A stretch of 5,579 nucleotides of DNA, taken from an uncultured Prevotella sp. (GTDB lineage Bacteria; Bacteroidota; Bacteroidia; Bacteroidales; Bacteroidaceae). Within the stretch, counting starts at the first letter, position 1. Each line of letters opens with the position of its first letter. Positions 1-5,579 of this stretch are shown here, piece by piece. The translations under genes were made by a program, and so were the position numbers. The stretch spans positions 1-5,579 of the forward strand of contig CALJCU010000512.1 in assembly GCA_938023885.1 (NCBI GenBank), in the 5' to 3' direction. The notes below the pieces were generated by a model, which was not told where the DNA came from, ran no database searches, and saw only the letters and a list, made by a program, of their open reading frames with translations.

Positions 1-27
1 CGTGTCCTTCGTGTCTTTTGTGGACAA
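1..27. repeat. Degenerate 9-bp-period tandem repeat at left edge
   Basis: Three consecutive 9-mers share the pattern (c/t)gtg followed by t/g and a pyrimidine-rich tail: cgtgtcctt (1-9), cgtgtcttt (10-18) and tgtggacaa (19-27). A related two-unit copy, cgtgttgtc then tgtggcaga, lies at 71-88 and matches 12 of 18 positions of units 2-3. The array may continue beyond the left edge. Similar short-period arrays (reverse strand: cacgaagga-like units) occur as dispersed intergenic repeats in many bacterial genomes; that is recollection, not a search result. No coding role is visible. Confidence 0.5.
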
Positions 28-271
28 ATAGCCCAACTGTGATCGTCGAAGCCGGAAGTCTGTTAGAGTTCGTGTTGTCTGTGGCAGAAAGCATTCTGGT
101 TCATCCTTTAAAGGCGGCCACGCTTATACGCCCAAGTGTGACGCCGGGAAGATGTGGTTCCAGCACATACCATAAGGTTTGATGAGCAGTTGATGCGTGT
201 AATAAACAAACTTTAAGTGAAAGAATATGTTTTTTTCTAATAAATTGCAAGGCTATAAAAAAATAAAGTAT
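28..271. other. Intergenic region with no gene identified
   Basis: About 240 bases without a supportable gene. Plus-strand frame 3 stays open from the left edge to a TGA at 180-182, but it has no clear start and its translation resembles no family I recognise. Short open stretches on the minus strand are equally unconvincing. A 10-bp perfect palindrome, cctttaaagg, lies at 105-114. From about 200 onward the sequence becomes strongly AT-rich, as expected upstream of a promoter. The end of a gene beyond the left edge cannot be excluded. Confidence 0.5.
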
Positions 272-279
272 TATTTTTG
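272..279 (+). promoter_or_regulatory. Bacteroidota -7 promoter element of the acyltransferase operon
   Basis: TATTTTTG at 272-279 matches the Bacteroidota -7 consensus TAnnTTTG at every fixed position and is preceded by an AT-rich tract. The only -33 candidate is TTG at 245-247. Its gap of 24 bases is longer than the usual 19-21 or so, so the -33 box is doubtful. Transcription would begin near 285-288, leaving a leader of roughly 7-10 bases before the ATG at 295. The element also rules out the upstream in-frame TTG (277-279), which lies inside the promoter itself. Confidence 0.65.
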
Positions 280-294
280 CAACGTAGTTTTGTT

Positions 295-1152
295 ATGACA
301 GGAGAAAGCATAGAAAAAACGATAGACATAGAGAATGTATTGCGCAGCAAAATGGGCAGGAGGGCTCGTTATGTGCCTCATTTCCTGGTCCGTTGGCTTC
401 GTCGCATCATTCATGAAGACGAGGTCAATGCTTTCCTTTGGCAGCATCGTTACCAGGAGGGTACAGAGTGGCTGGAAGAATGCGTGCGGTATCTCGATAT
501 GAAAGTCACGATAGAGGGTGCTGAGAATCTTCCTGACAAGAACGACGGCAAGCGTTACATCTTTGTCAGCAATCACCCGTTGGGTGGTCAGGACGGCGTA
601 TGCCTTGGTTCCATTATCGGCCGTCACTACGACGGTAAGTTCCACTATCTCGTCAACGACCTGTTGATGTTTCTTCCTGGACTGAGGCCTGTCTGCGTGG
701 GAATTAACAAGACGGGACGCAACGGCGAAAAATTTGCCGATGCCGTGGAGTCGGCTTTCCGGAGCGGCAATCACATCGTCATGTTTCCTGCCGGACTCAA
801 CTCGCGTCTCATCAACGGCCGTATCCACGATGTTCTCTGGAAGAAGACGTTCGTATCCAAGAGTGTTCAGTATCAGCGCGATGTCGTGCCTATCTATTTC
901 AGCGGTCACAACTCGGCCCGCTTCTATCGCATTGCCCGTTGGCAGAAACGCTTGGGACTGAAGGTCAACATTGCGATGATCTTTCTCGTTGATGAGATGT
1001 ACCGTAACCGCCACAATTCTTTCCGGGTGGTTATCGGTAAGCCTATTCCCTGGCAGACGTTCGACAAGAGCCGCACGCCCAGACAGTGGGCTGTTTATGT
1101 AGAAGATTTGGTCTACCAGCAAGCAGGACCGCGTGGCCTGCTCGCAGAGTAG
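295..1152 (+). CDS. glsA: PlsC-like O-acyltransferase for glycine/amino-acid lipid synthesis
   Basis: This 285-residue protein belongs to the lysophospholipid acyltransferase (LPLAT/PlsC) superfamily. It should transfer an acyl chain to the hydroxyl of an N-(3-hydroxyacyl) amino acid, the second step of glycine-lipid synthesis, at the inner face of the cytoplasmic membrane. Visible motifs are the catalytic block NHPLGGQDG (H94 and D100, five residues between them), the FPAGLNSR block at about 164-171 replacing the usual FPEG, and VVPIYFSG at about 197-204. There is no signal peptide or clear membrane helix. I chose ATG 295; an in-frame TTG at 277 would add six residues but lies in the -7 promoter box. 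The N-acyltransferase gene follows 19 bases after the stop, as expected of a GlsA-GlsB pair. The exact head group (glycine, ornithine or other) is inferred from phylum and pairing; an ordinary lysophosphatidate acyltransferase is the main alternative. Confidence 0.8.
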   Translation: MTGESIEKTIDIENVLRSKMGRRARYVPHFLVRWLRRIIHEDEVNAFLWQHRYQEGTEWLEECVRYLDMKVTIEGAENLPDKNDGKRYIFVSNHPLGGQDGVCLGSIIGRHYDGKFHYLVNDLLMFLPGLRPVCVGINKTGRNGEKFADAVESAFRSGNHIVMFPAGLNSRLINGRIHDVLWKKTFVSKSVQYQRDVVPIYFSGHNSARFYRIARWQKRLGLKVNIAMIFLVDEMYRNRHNSFRVVIGKPIPWQTFDKSRTPRQWAVYVEDLVYQQAGPRGLLAE

Positions 1153-1171
1153 CCGCCCAATATTAGCAATT

Positions 1172-2140
1172 ATGGAAGAAGAGATTATCCAACCCATCAG
1201 TAAAGGCCTGTTGAAAAGAGAGCTGACACCTGAGCGGTGTCTCCGCACGACCAACAAGAGCCATAATGAGATTTACGTCATTCATGCTGCCGAGGCTCCC
1301 CATGTCATGCAGGAGATCGGCCGTCTTCGGGAGATCGCATTCCGCACGGCCGGTGGGGGTACGGGGAAGAGTGTGGATATTGATGAGTTTGATACGATGC
1401 CTGATGGTTGCAAGCAGCTTATCGTATGGAACCCGGAGGCTGAGGAGATCATCGGCGGATACCGTTATCTCTTCGGTGAGGACTGGCAGTTGAAAGCTGA
1501 CGGTCAGCCTAACCTGGCCATGAGTCACATGTTCCAGTTTACGGATGAGTTTATGAAAGAGTATGCTCCCTACACCGTGGAGCTTGGCCGATCGTTCGTG
1601 TCGTTGGAATATCAGAACGTAAGAAAGAACACAAAGAGCATCTTTGCACTCGACAACCTCTGGGATGGCTTAGGCGCGCTTACGGTTATCAATCCGCGTT
1701 GTAAATATTTCCTTGGCAAGATGACAATGTATCCGTCGTTCGTGCGCAGGGGCCGCGATATGATTCTCTATTTTCTCCGCAAGCATTTTGGAGACAACGG
1801 GCATCTCGTTGTTCCTATTCGGCCCGTGACAGTTGGCACCCCGGCGGATGAACTGGGAAGGCTCTTCTATGAGGATGACTTCAAGAAAGACTATCGTCTG
1901 CTCAACCATCAGGTACGTGAGCTCGGTTACAACATCCCGCCTTTGGTCAATGCCTACATGAACCTCAGTCCGACGATGAAGTTCTTCGGCACTGCCGTCA
2001 ACTATGAGTTCGGCGATGTGGAGGAGAGCGGTATCCTCATTGCCGTCGACGAGATCTTTGAAGAGAAGCGCATCCGCCACATCAACAGTTTCGTGGCGGA
2101 GCACCCCGAGGCGCTGAAGATACCGATGCCGAAAAAATAA
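1172..2140 (+). CDS. glsB: GNAT-family N-acyltransferase (hemolysin/OlsB-like) for glycine lipid synthesis
   Basis: This 322-residue protein resembles the OlsB/hemolysin-type acyltransferases of the GNAT fold. These take a 3-hydroxyacyl group from acyl carrier protein and attach it to the amino group of an amino acid, giving the lyso-lipid that the preceding gene product then O-acylates. Visible family features are the LREIAFRTAGGGTG block with a following D-x-D-x-F-D (about 52-74), a central IIGGYRYLF strand (93-101), and the ELGRSFV motif (137-143). The C-terminal part has a conserved-looking NLSPTMKFFGTA segment (264-274) and a GILIAVDEIF strand (287-296). The start is ATG 1172, 19 bases after the upstream stop; an in-frame GTG at 1133 would overlap that gene by 20 bases. 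No clear Shine-Dalgarno sequence precedes it. It is almost certainly co-transcribed with glsA and ends 20 bases before a strong hairpin. Glycine specificity is inferred from Bacteroides GlsB. Confidence 0.8.
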   Translation: MEEEIIQPISKGLLKRELTPERCLRTTNKSHNEIYVIHAAEAPHVMQEIGRLREIAFRTAGGGTGKSVDIDEFDTMPDGCKQLIVWNPEAEEIIGGYRYLFGEDWQLKADGQPNLAMSHMFQFTDEFMKEYAPYTVELGRSFVSLEYQNVRKNTKSIFALDNLWDGLGALTVINPRCKYFLGKMTMYPSFVRRGRDMILYFLRKHFGDNGHLVVPIRPVTVGTPADELGRLFYEDDFKKDYRLLNHQVRELGYNIPPLVNAYMNLSPTMKFFGTAVNYEFGDVEESGILIAVDEIFEEKRIRHINSFVAEHPEALKIPMPKK

Positions 2141-2160
2141 TTAGTCGCCAAAGCCAAAAA

Positions 2161-2200
2161 GCCTCAACAAGCTCTCCCTTTCGGGGGGGCTTGTTGAGGC
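2161..2200. terminator. Bidirectional hairpin terminator between convergent operons
   Basis: Perfect 12-bp arms (2161-2172 and 2189-2200, gcctcaacaagc and its complement) extend inward by six more pairs, two of them G-U, to a tttc loop at 2179-2182. The minus-strand transcript from dgt meets the stem 11 bases after its stop and then reads a run of five Ts (complement of 2156-2160), a textbook intrinsic terminator. On the plus strand the stem is followed only by ttcctgttct, so it is weaker for the glsAB transcript, though still likely to stop or protect its 3' end. Confidence 0.88.
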
Positions 2201-2211
2201 TTCCTGTTCTA

Positions 2212-3549
2212 TTACACTATAGGCAGTGCTATCCCGCTGATCTTCTGGTAGATATCGAGGGCATAGACATCGGTCATGCCACTGATGAAGTCGAGCACTG
2301 CCATAATGCGTGTCTCTAGGCTGTCACTATGGATGTCATACTGTGAGGAGAAGCGGTTGATGAGTTGCTGGGAGTGGAACTTCTCCGGATGCACGGCGGC
2401 TCCGATGAACGTCCGCATCAGTGTCTCCATGATCTTGTAACCACTCAGCTCCACGTCGAGCACCGGCTTGGAGCGGTAAATCTTCTGATAGGATGTCTTT
2501 ACGCAGTGCTGATATGCCTCGCGTTGCGGCTCGGCGATATGCCGGATGAGGCTTCCGCTGAATGTTCCGTTGAGAATCTCTTCCTCATGCTCAACGAATG
2601 TCTCCACACACGCGTGCTCGAGTTTGCCCACGGCACAGGCACGGAAATAGACTACCTGCTCATTCTCATCCGTCACGCCGTCTTCCTTCAGTCTATGAAG
2701 GATATGCCTTTTCGTGTTTTCGTCGAAGAAGCCGAGAAGCAGGTCGCGTGTCTCGTCAAACGTCAGGATGCGGAGCTTGTGTGAGTCCTCGATATCCATG
2801 ATCTCATAACAGATGTCGTCCGCTGCTTCCATGAGGTAGACGAGGGGGTGACGCGCATACTGCAACGGCTCTCCTGAAGCCGACAGTTGGGTGATGCCTA
2901 GCTCTTTGGCAATTTTCCCGTAGGTGGGTGCCTCCGAAGCGAAGAATCCGAACTTGCCATGCTCTCCGGCGAGACTGCTTGCACGCGGGTATTTCACCAC
3001 AGAAGCGAGCGTCGAATAAGTCATGACGAAGCCCCCCGGCCTTCTGCCTACAAACTGATGAGCGAGGAGGCGGAAAGCGTTGGCGTTGCCTTCGAAGTGT
3101 GTAATGTCCTCCCAGAAAGCAGCCGAGACCTTACCCTTGAGAAAGCTTCCATTGTCCTCCGTGAAGAATGTTTGGATAGCTTTCTCGCCAGAGTGGCCGA
3201 ACGGCGGGTTCCCCATGTCGTGTGCCAGTCCGGCAGTCTGTACGATGGTTCCGATCTCCTCAAAGAGCGTGTTGCGCAGCTCGGGATGCTTGTCTGTGAG
3301 CCGTCGAGCCACATCGTCGCCGAGGCTCTTGCCTAAGGACGATACTTCAATAGAATGAGTGAGGCGGTTATGGACGAAGACGCTGCCCGGGAGGGGGAAC
3401 ACCTGTGTCTTGTTCTGCAGGCGGCGGAAAGGAGCCGAATAGATAAGTCTATCGCCGTCGCGTTTGAATTCCGAGCGGTCGTCGTGGCGCAGCGGATGCC
3501 GCTCCTCCTGCCCGAGACGTTTGCTGCTGATGAGTTGTTGCCAGTTCAT
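2212..3549 (-). CDS. dgt: Deoxyguanosinetriphosphate triphosphohydrolase (HD-domain dNTPase)
   Basis: This 445-residue cytoplasmic enzyme of the Dgt family hydrolyses dGTP, and often other dNTPs in this family, to the deoxynucleoside and triphosphate, adjusting the DNA precursor pool. The HD metal-site pattern is complete: H65 in RLTHSIEV, H110-D111 in GLAHDMGNPPFGHSG, and the late aspartate in EAADDICYEI (D244/D245). The N-terminal segment RSEFKRDGDRLIYSAPFRRLQNKTQV (25-50) is characteristic of type-1 dGTPases. At 445 residues it is somewhat shorter than the E. coli enzyme (about 505) but appears complete. The ATG at 3547-3549 is 38 bases downstream of a good -7 element, with an AT-rich leader and no Shine-Dalgarno. 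It diverges from dut, which removes dUTP, and converges on glsB across a shared hairpin. Substrate range (dGTP only or mixed dNTPs) cannot be read from sequence. Confidence 0.95.
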   Translation of the reverse strand: MNWQQLISSKRLGQEERHPLRHDDRSEFKRDGDRLIYSAPFRRLQNKTQVFPLPGSVFVHNRLTHSIEVSSLGKSLGDDVARRLTDKHPELRNTLFEEIGTIVQTAGLAHDMGNPPFGHSGEKAIQTFFTEDNGSFLKGKVSAAFWEDITHFEGNANAFRLLAHQFVGRRPGGFVMTYSTLASVVKYPRASSLAGEHGKFGFFASEAPTYGKIAKELGITQLSASGEPLQYARHPLVYLMEAADDICYEIMDIEDSHKLRILTFDETRDLLLGFFDENTKRHILHRLKEDGVTDENEQVVYFRACAVGKLEHACVETFVEHEEEILNGTFSGSLIRHIAEPQREAYQHCVKTSYQKIYRSKPVLDVELSGYKIMETLMRTFIGAAVHPEKFHSQQLINRFSSQYDIHSDSLETRIMAVLDFISGMTDVYALDIYQKISGIALPIV

Positions 3550-3587
3550 GCCGTTATTGATATATTTTCGCGTGTTACGTTTCCCGG

Positions 3588-3595
3588 CAAAGTTA
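3588..3595 (-). promoter_or_regulatory. -7 promoter element of dgt
   Basis: On the minus strand this reads TAACTTTG, a full match to the Bacteroidota consensus TAnnTTTG. Transcription should begin near 3580-3582, giving a leader of roughly 30 bases before the dgt ATG. No TTG-type -33 box occurs at the expected distance upstream; that stretch is A-rich instead, so promoter strength may rely on other contacts or a regulator. Confidence 0.6.
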
Positions 3596-3634
3596 CGCTT
3601 ATTTTGTGGCTTTTCGTCTTTTTAATAGGTAAAA

Positions 3635-3667
3635 GTTGAGTTATCTCTTTGAAATTGCGTAATTTTG
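3635..3667 (+). promoter_or_regulatory. Promoter of the dut operon (-33 and -7 boxes)
   Basis: GTTG at 3635-3638 serves as the -33 box and TAATTTTG at 3660-3667 matches the -7 consensus TAnnTTTG. The gap of 21 bases is in the normal Bacteroidota range. The predicted transcription start, about 6-8 bases past the -7 box, falls at 3673-3675, on or next to the dut ATG at 3675. The mRNA is therefore predicted to have no leader or one of only a couple of bases. Confidence 0.7.
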
Positions 3668-3674
3668 CACTATT

Positions 3675-4112
3675 ATGGTGAAAGTCAAAGTTGTAAACAC
3701 CGGGCGGCAGCCATTGCCGGAATATGCCACGAGTCAGAGTGCGGGGTTGGATCTCCGTGCCGATATAGAGTCTCCCGTCACGTTGAAGCCTTTGGAGCGC
3801 CGGCTTATCCCCACGGGTCTGCGCATTGCGTTGCCGGAAGGTTATGAGGCACAGGTGCGGCCCCGCAGCGGTCTCGCACTGAAGCATGGCATCACGGTGC
3901 TTAACACGCCGGGAACCATTGATGCTGACTATCGTGGCGAACTGATGGTGCTGCTCATCAACCTCTCCAATGATGAGTTCATTGTCAATCCCGGTGAGCG
4001 TATAGCACAGGTGATCATCGCCAAGTACGAGACGGCTTCCTGGGATGGAGTGGAGATTCTTGATGAAACGGAGCGGGGTGAAGGCGGCTACGGACACACG
4101 GGCGTGAGATAA
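3675..4112 (+). CDS. dut: dUTP diphosphatase (dUTPase)
   Basis: This 145-residue enzyme converts dUTP to dUMP and pyrophosphate, keeping uracil out of DNA and supplying dUMP for thymidylate synthesis. All five motifs of the homotrimeric dUTPase family are present in order: SAGLDLRA (22-29), PRSGLA (63-68), NTPGTIDADYRGE (77-89, with the expected catalytic D83 and the uracil-pocket Y86), GERIAQ (107-112), and RGEGGYGHTG (134-143). In motif V the usual Phe that stacks on uracil is Tyr139, and the usual Ser-Thr is His-Thr; both are conservative enough for activity to be expected. Length is normal for the family. The start sits 8 bases after the -7 box, so translation probably begins without a Shine-Dalgarno. 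The TPR gene follows after 35 bases with no promoter or terminator seen between, implying one operon. Confidence 0.97.
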   Translation: MVKVKVVNTGRQPLPEYATSQSAGLDLRADIESPVTLKPLERRLIPTGLRIALPEGYEAQVRPRSGLALKHGITVLNTPGTIDADYRGELMVLLINLSNDEFIVNPGERIAQVIIAKYETASWDGVEILDETERGEGGYGHTGVR

Positions 4113-4147
4113 TCGCTCGGAGATTAAGATCCTACAAGAGTAAGTAA

Positions 4148-5579
4148 ATGAAGAAAAACGGATTACAAATAGCTGTATTGGTGTCGGCTGTCATCCTCGG
4201 TCATGCCATAGCAGTATCCTCTATACTGGGAAATGATAAGAAGAAGGCTGCATCGAAGCCTGCGGAAGCCTTGACTTATGAGCAGGACAGCGTCTTCGGC
4301 GATCGTTTCCTTAAAGCTGTGCAGCAGCGGGAGAAGGGGCATGCCGACTCGTCGCTGATGTATATCGACTCGTGTCTGCAAATCAACCCCAACTCTGCCG
4401 TGGCCCATTTCATGCGGGCAGAGTATAATGCGGAGAAGGACCGTGACTCACTGGCACTCCACGACTATGAGGCAGCGGCAACGCTTGAACCCAACAATGA
4501 TACATATCAGGAGCGTGTGGCTCAGATGTATATCGGCACAGGTGACTTCGTCAAGGCTATCGATGCCTATGAGAAATTGTATAAAGGGCATCGTGACCGT
4601 GATGATGTTTTAAATATTCTTGTGCAACTCTATCGTCAGCAAAAGGACTATGACAAGATGCTTGATGCCATCAGCCGGTTGGAGCAGATCGATGGTGAGA
4701 GTGACCAGTTGTCGATGATGCGCATGAACGCCTACGAAATGAAAGGTGACGAGAAGGGGGCTTACACAACGCTGAAAGGCCTTGCGGACAGCCATCCCAA
4801 TGATCCTAACTTCAAACTCATGCTTGGCAATTGGCTCATGCAGCACAAGCGGCAGCAGGAAGCTTATGATATCTATACGGCCGAGTTGAAGGCTGAGCCC
4901 GACAATGCCATGGCGCAGAGCTGTATGTACGATTATTACAATGAGACGGGTCAGGATACTAAGGCGCAGCAGATGATGGATAAGTTGCTCCTGGGCAGAG
5001 GGACACCATCGGACACGCGCATCCAGTTCATGCGCAATGCCATTCAGCAAAACGAGAAGACGGGAGGCGATTCCACGAAGATCGTGCAGCTTTTCAAGCA
5101 AGTGCAGCAGGTCGTACCGCACGATACGACGATGGCACAACTCAAGGCTGCTTATTATACGCTGAAAAAGTTCCCGAGGGATTCTGTGGACAATGTACTG
5201 ACGGAACTGCTTCGACTGCAGCCGGACAACGCAGGGGCACGAATCCAGCTCATCCAGGATAAGTGGCCGTCACAGGACTGGAAGGCAATCGCTGCGCTCA
5301 GTGAGCCTGGCATGCTCTATAACCCCAATGAGTTGGCGTTCTATTTCTTCACGGGCCTCTCACGCTACTATCTTAAAGATGACAATGGAGCACTCGCGGC
5401 CATGAAAAAAGGTACCGCCTTCATCAATGACCAGAGCAGTCCTGACATTGTGTCTGACCTTTATTCCATCATGGGTGAGATTTATCACTCCAAGGGAATG
5501 GACAAGGAGGCGTATGCCGCCTATGACAGTTGCCTGCAGTATAAGCCCGACAATATCCCGACGCTTAACAACTATGCCT
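4148..5579 (+). CDS. Exported TPR-repeat protein, 3' end beyond the window
   Basis: The frame is open from ATG 4148 through the right edge: 477 complete codons with no stop, so the gene is partial. The N-terminus (MKKNG, then a hydrophobic run to about residue 28, AVLVSAVILGHAIAVSS) is a signal peptide or single membrane anchor without a lipobox cysteine, placing the rest in the periplasm or at the outer face of the inner membrane. The remainder is helical TPR-like repeats, clearest at about 52-82, 85-116, 119-150, 153-185, 188-219, 221-254 and 434-468, many ending in N-P-N or P-D-N turns (INPNS, LEPNND, AEPDN, LQPDN, YKPDN). Residues 285-430 are less regular. Such solenoids hold partner proteins; no catalytic domain is visible. 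A purine run, aagag, lies 7 bases before the start. The gene is probably co-transcribed with dut. Specific function is unknown; envelope assembly is a guess from location and neighbours. Confidence 0.85.
   Translation, partial: MKKNGLQIAVLVSAVILGHAIAVSSILGNDKKKAASKPAEALTYEQDSVFGDRFLKAVQQREKGHADSSLMYIDSCLQINPNSAVAHFMRAEYNAEKDRDSLALHDYEAAATLEPNNDTYQERVAQMYIGTGDFVKAIDAYEKLYKGHRDRDDVLNILVQLYRQQKDYDKMLDAISRLEQIDGESDQLSMMRMNAYEMKGDEKGAYTTLKGLADSHPNDPNFKLMLGNWLMQHKRQQEAYDIYTAELKAEPDNAMAQSCMYDYYNETGQDTKAQQMMDKLLLGRGTPSDTRIQFMRNAIQQNEKTGGDSTKIVQLFKQVQQVVPHDTTMAQLKAAYYTLKKFPRDSVDNVLTELLRLQPDNAGARIQLIQDKWPSQDWKAIAALSEPGMLYNPNELAFYFFTGLSRYYLKDDNGALAAMKKGTAFINDQSSPDIVSDLYSIMGEIYHSKGMDKEAYAAYDSCLQYKPDNIPTLNNYA

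Noticed and set aside
105..114. Perfect 10-bp palindrome cctttaaagg
   Set aside because: Too short and isolated to call an operator; it is about 160 bp upstream of the promoter and has no second copy that I can see.
3..182. Plus-strand frame open from the left edge to TGA 180-182 (possible gene end), and short minus-strand frames in the same stretch
   Set aside because: No family resemblance, no start visible, and the frame includes the 9-bp repeat. It cannot be supported without sequence to the left.
1133..1171. Upstream GTG start that would lengthen the GNAT protein by 13 residues
   Set aside because: It overlaps the end of glsA and the added residues look like read-out of spacer; ATG 1172 gives the typical N-terminus and a normal 19-base gap.
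271..1257. Long open frame (328 codons) on the minus strand opposite glsA
   Set aside because: It mirrors the codon pattern of a well-supported acyltransferase, has no recognisable domain, and would run out in the AT-rich promoter region. It is a shadow.
1670..2104. Minus-strand open frame of 144 codons inside glsB
   Set aside because: It lies wholly antisense to a conserved GNAT-type protein, with no promoter or family resemblance.
2365..3639. Several plus-strand open frames (up to 139 codons) opposite dgt
   Set aside because: All are antisense to the dgt frame, which carries intact catalytic motifs; none shows a known motif or promoter.
3546..4097. Minus-strand frame of 183 codons across the dut region and the divergent promoters
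   Set aside because: It would cover both promoters and overlap dut completely. The dut motifs are complete, so this is a shadow.
4610..5140. Minus-strand frame of 176 codons opposite the TPR gene, with hydrophobic leucine/isoleucine-rich stretches
   Set aside because: The hydrophobic look comes from reading charged helical codons (gag, gat, cag) in antisense; the TPR frame on the plus strand is continuous and convincing.

Overview
The window reads as ordinary chromosomal DNA from a member of the Bacteroidota, most likely Prevotella or a close relative. Three things suggest this. Promoters match the Bacteroidota -7 consensus TAnnTTTG, the start codons have no strong Shine-Dalgarno sequences, and the gene content (a paired O-/N-acyltransferase for amino-acid lipids, then dgt, dut and an exported TPR protein) is typical of that phylum. 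The genus is inferred from sequence style only.

Layout. Positions 1-271 hold no convincing gene; a degenerate 9-bp-period repeat lies at the left edge, and an AT-rich stretch leads into a promoter. Positions 295-2140 carry a two-gene plus-strand operon: a PlsC-type acyltransferase (GlsA-like) and a GNAT-type N-acyltransferase (GlsB-like), together expected to make glycine (or related amino-acid) lipids. A strong hairpin at 2161-2200 sits between this operon and the converging minus-strand gene dgt (2212-3549), which encodes an HD-domain dGTP triphosphohydrolase. A 125-bp divergent intergenic region (3550-3674) holds opposed promoters for dgt and dut. On the plus strand dut (3675-4112) encodes a complete trimeric-type dUTPase. 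It is followed after 35 bp by a long TPR protein with an N-terminal signal or anchor segment (4148 to the window end), which is cut by the right edge.

How the genes fit together. The left half makes membrane lipid. The right half pairs two dNTP-pool enzymes back to back: Dgt removes dGTP (and possibly other dNTPs) and Dut removes dUTP. The TPR gene appears to be co-transcribed with dut, but its envelope location suggests a separate job.

I found no mobile element, CRISPR array, tRNA, rRNA or defence system, and nothing that amounts to a clearly undescribed system. The most useful second looks are the leaderless or near-leaderless starts of dut and glsA, the divergent dgt/dut control region, the unassigned TPR protein, and the edge repeat.
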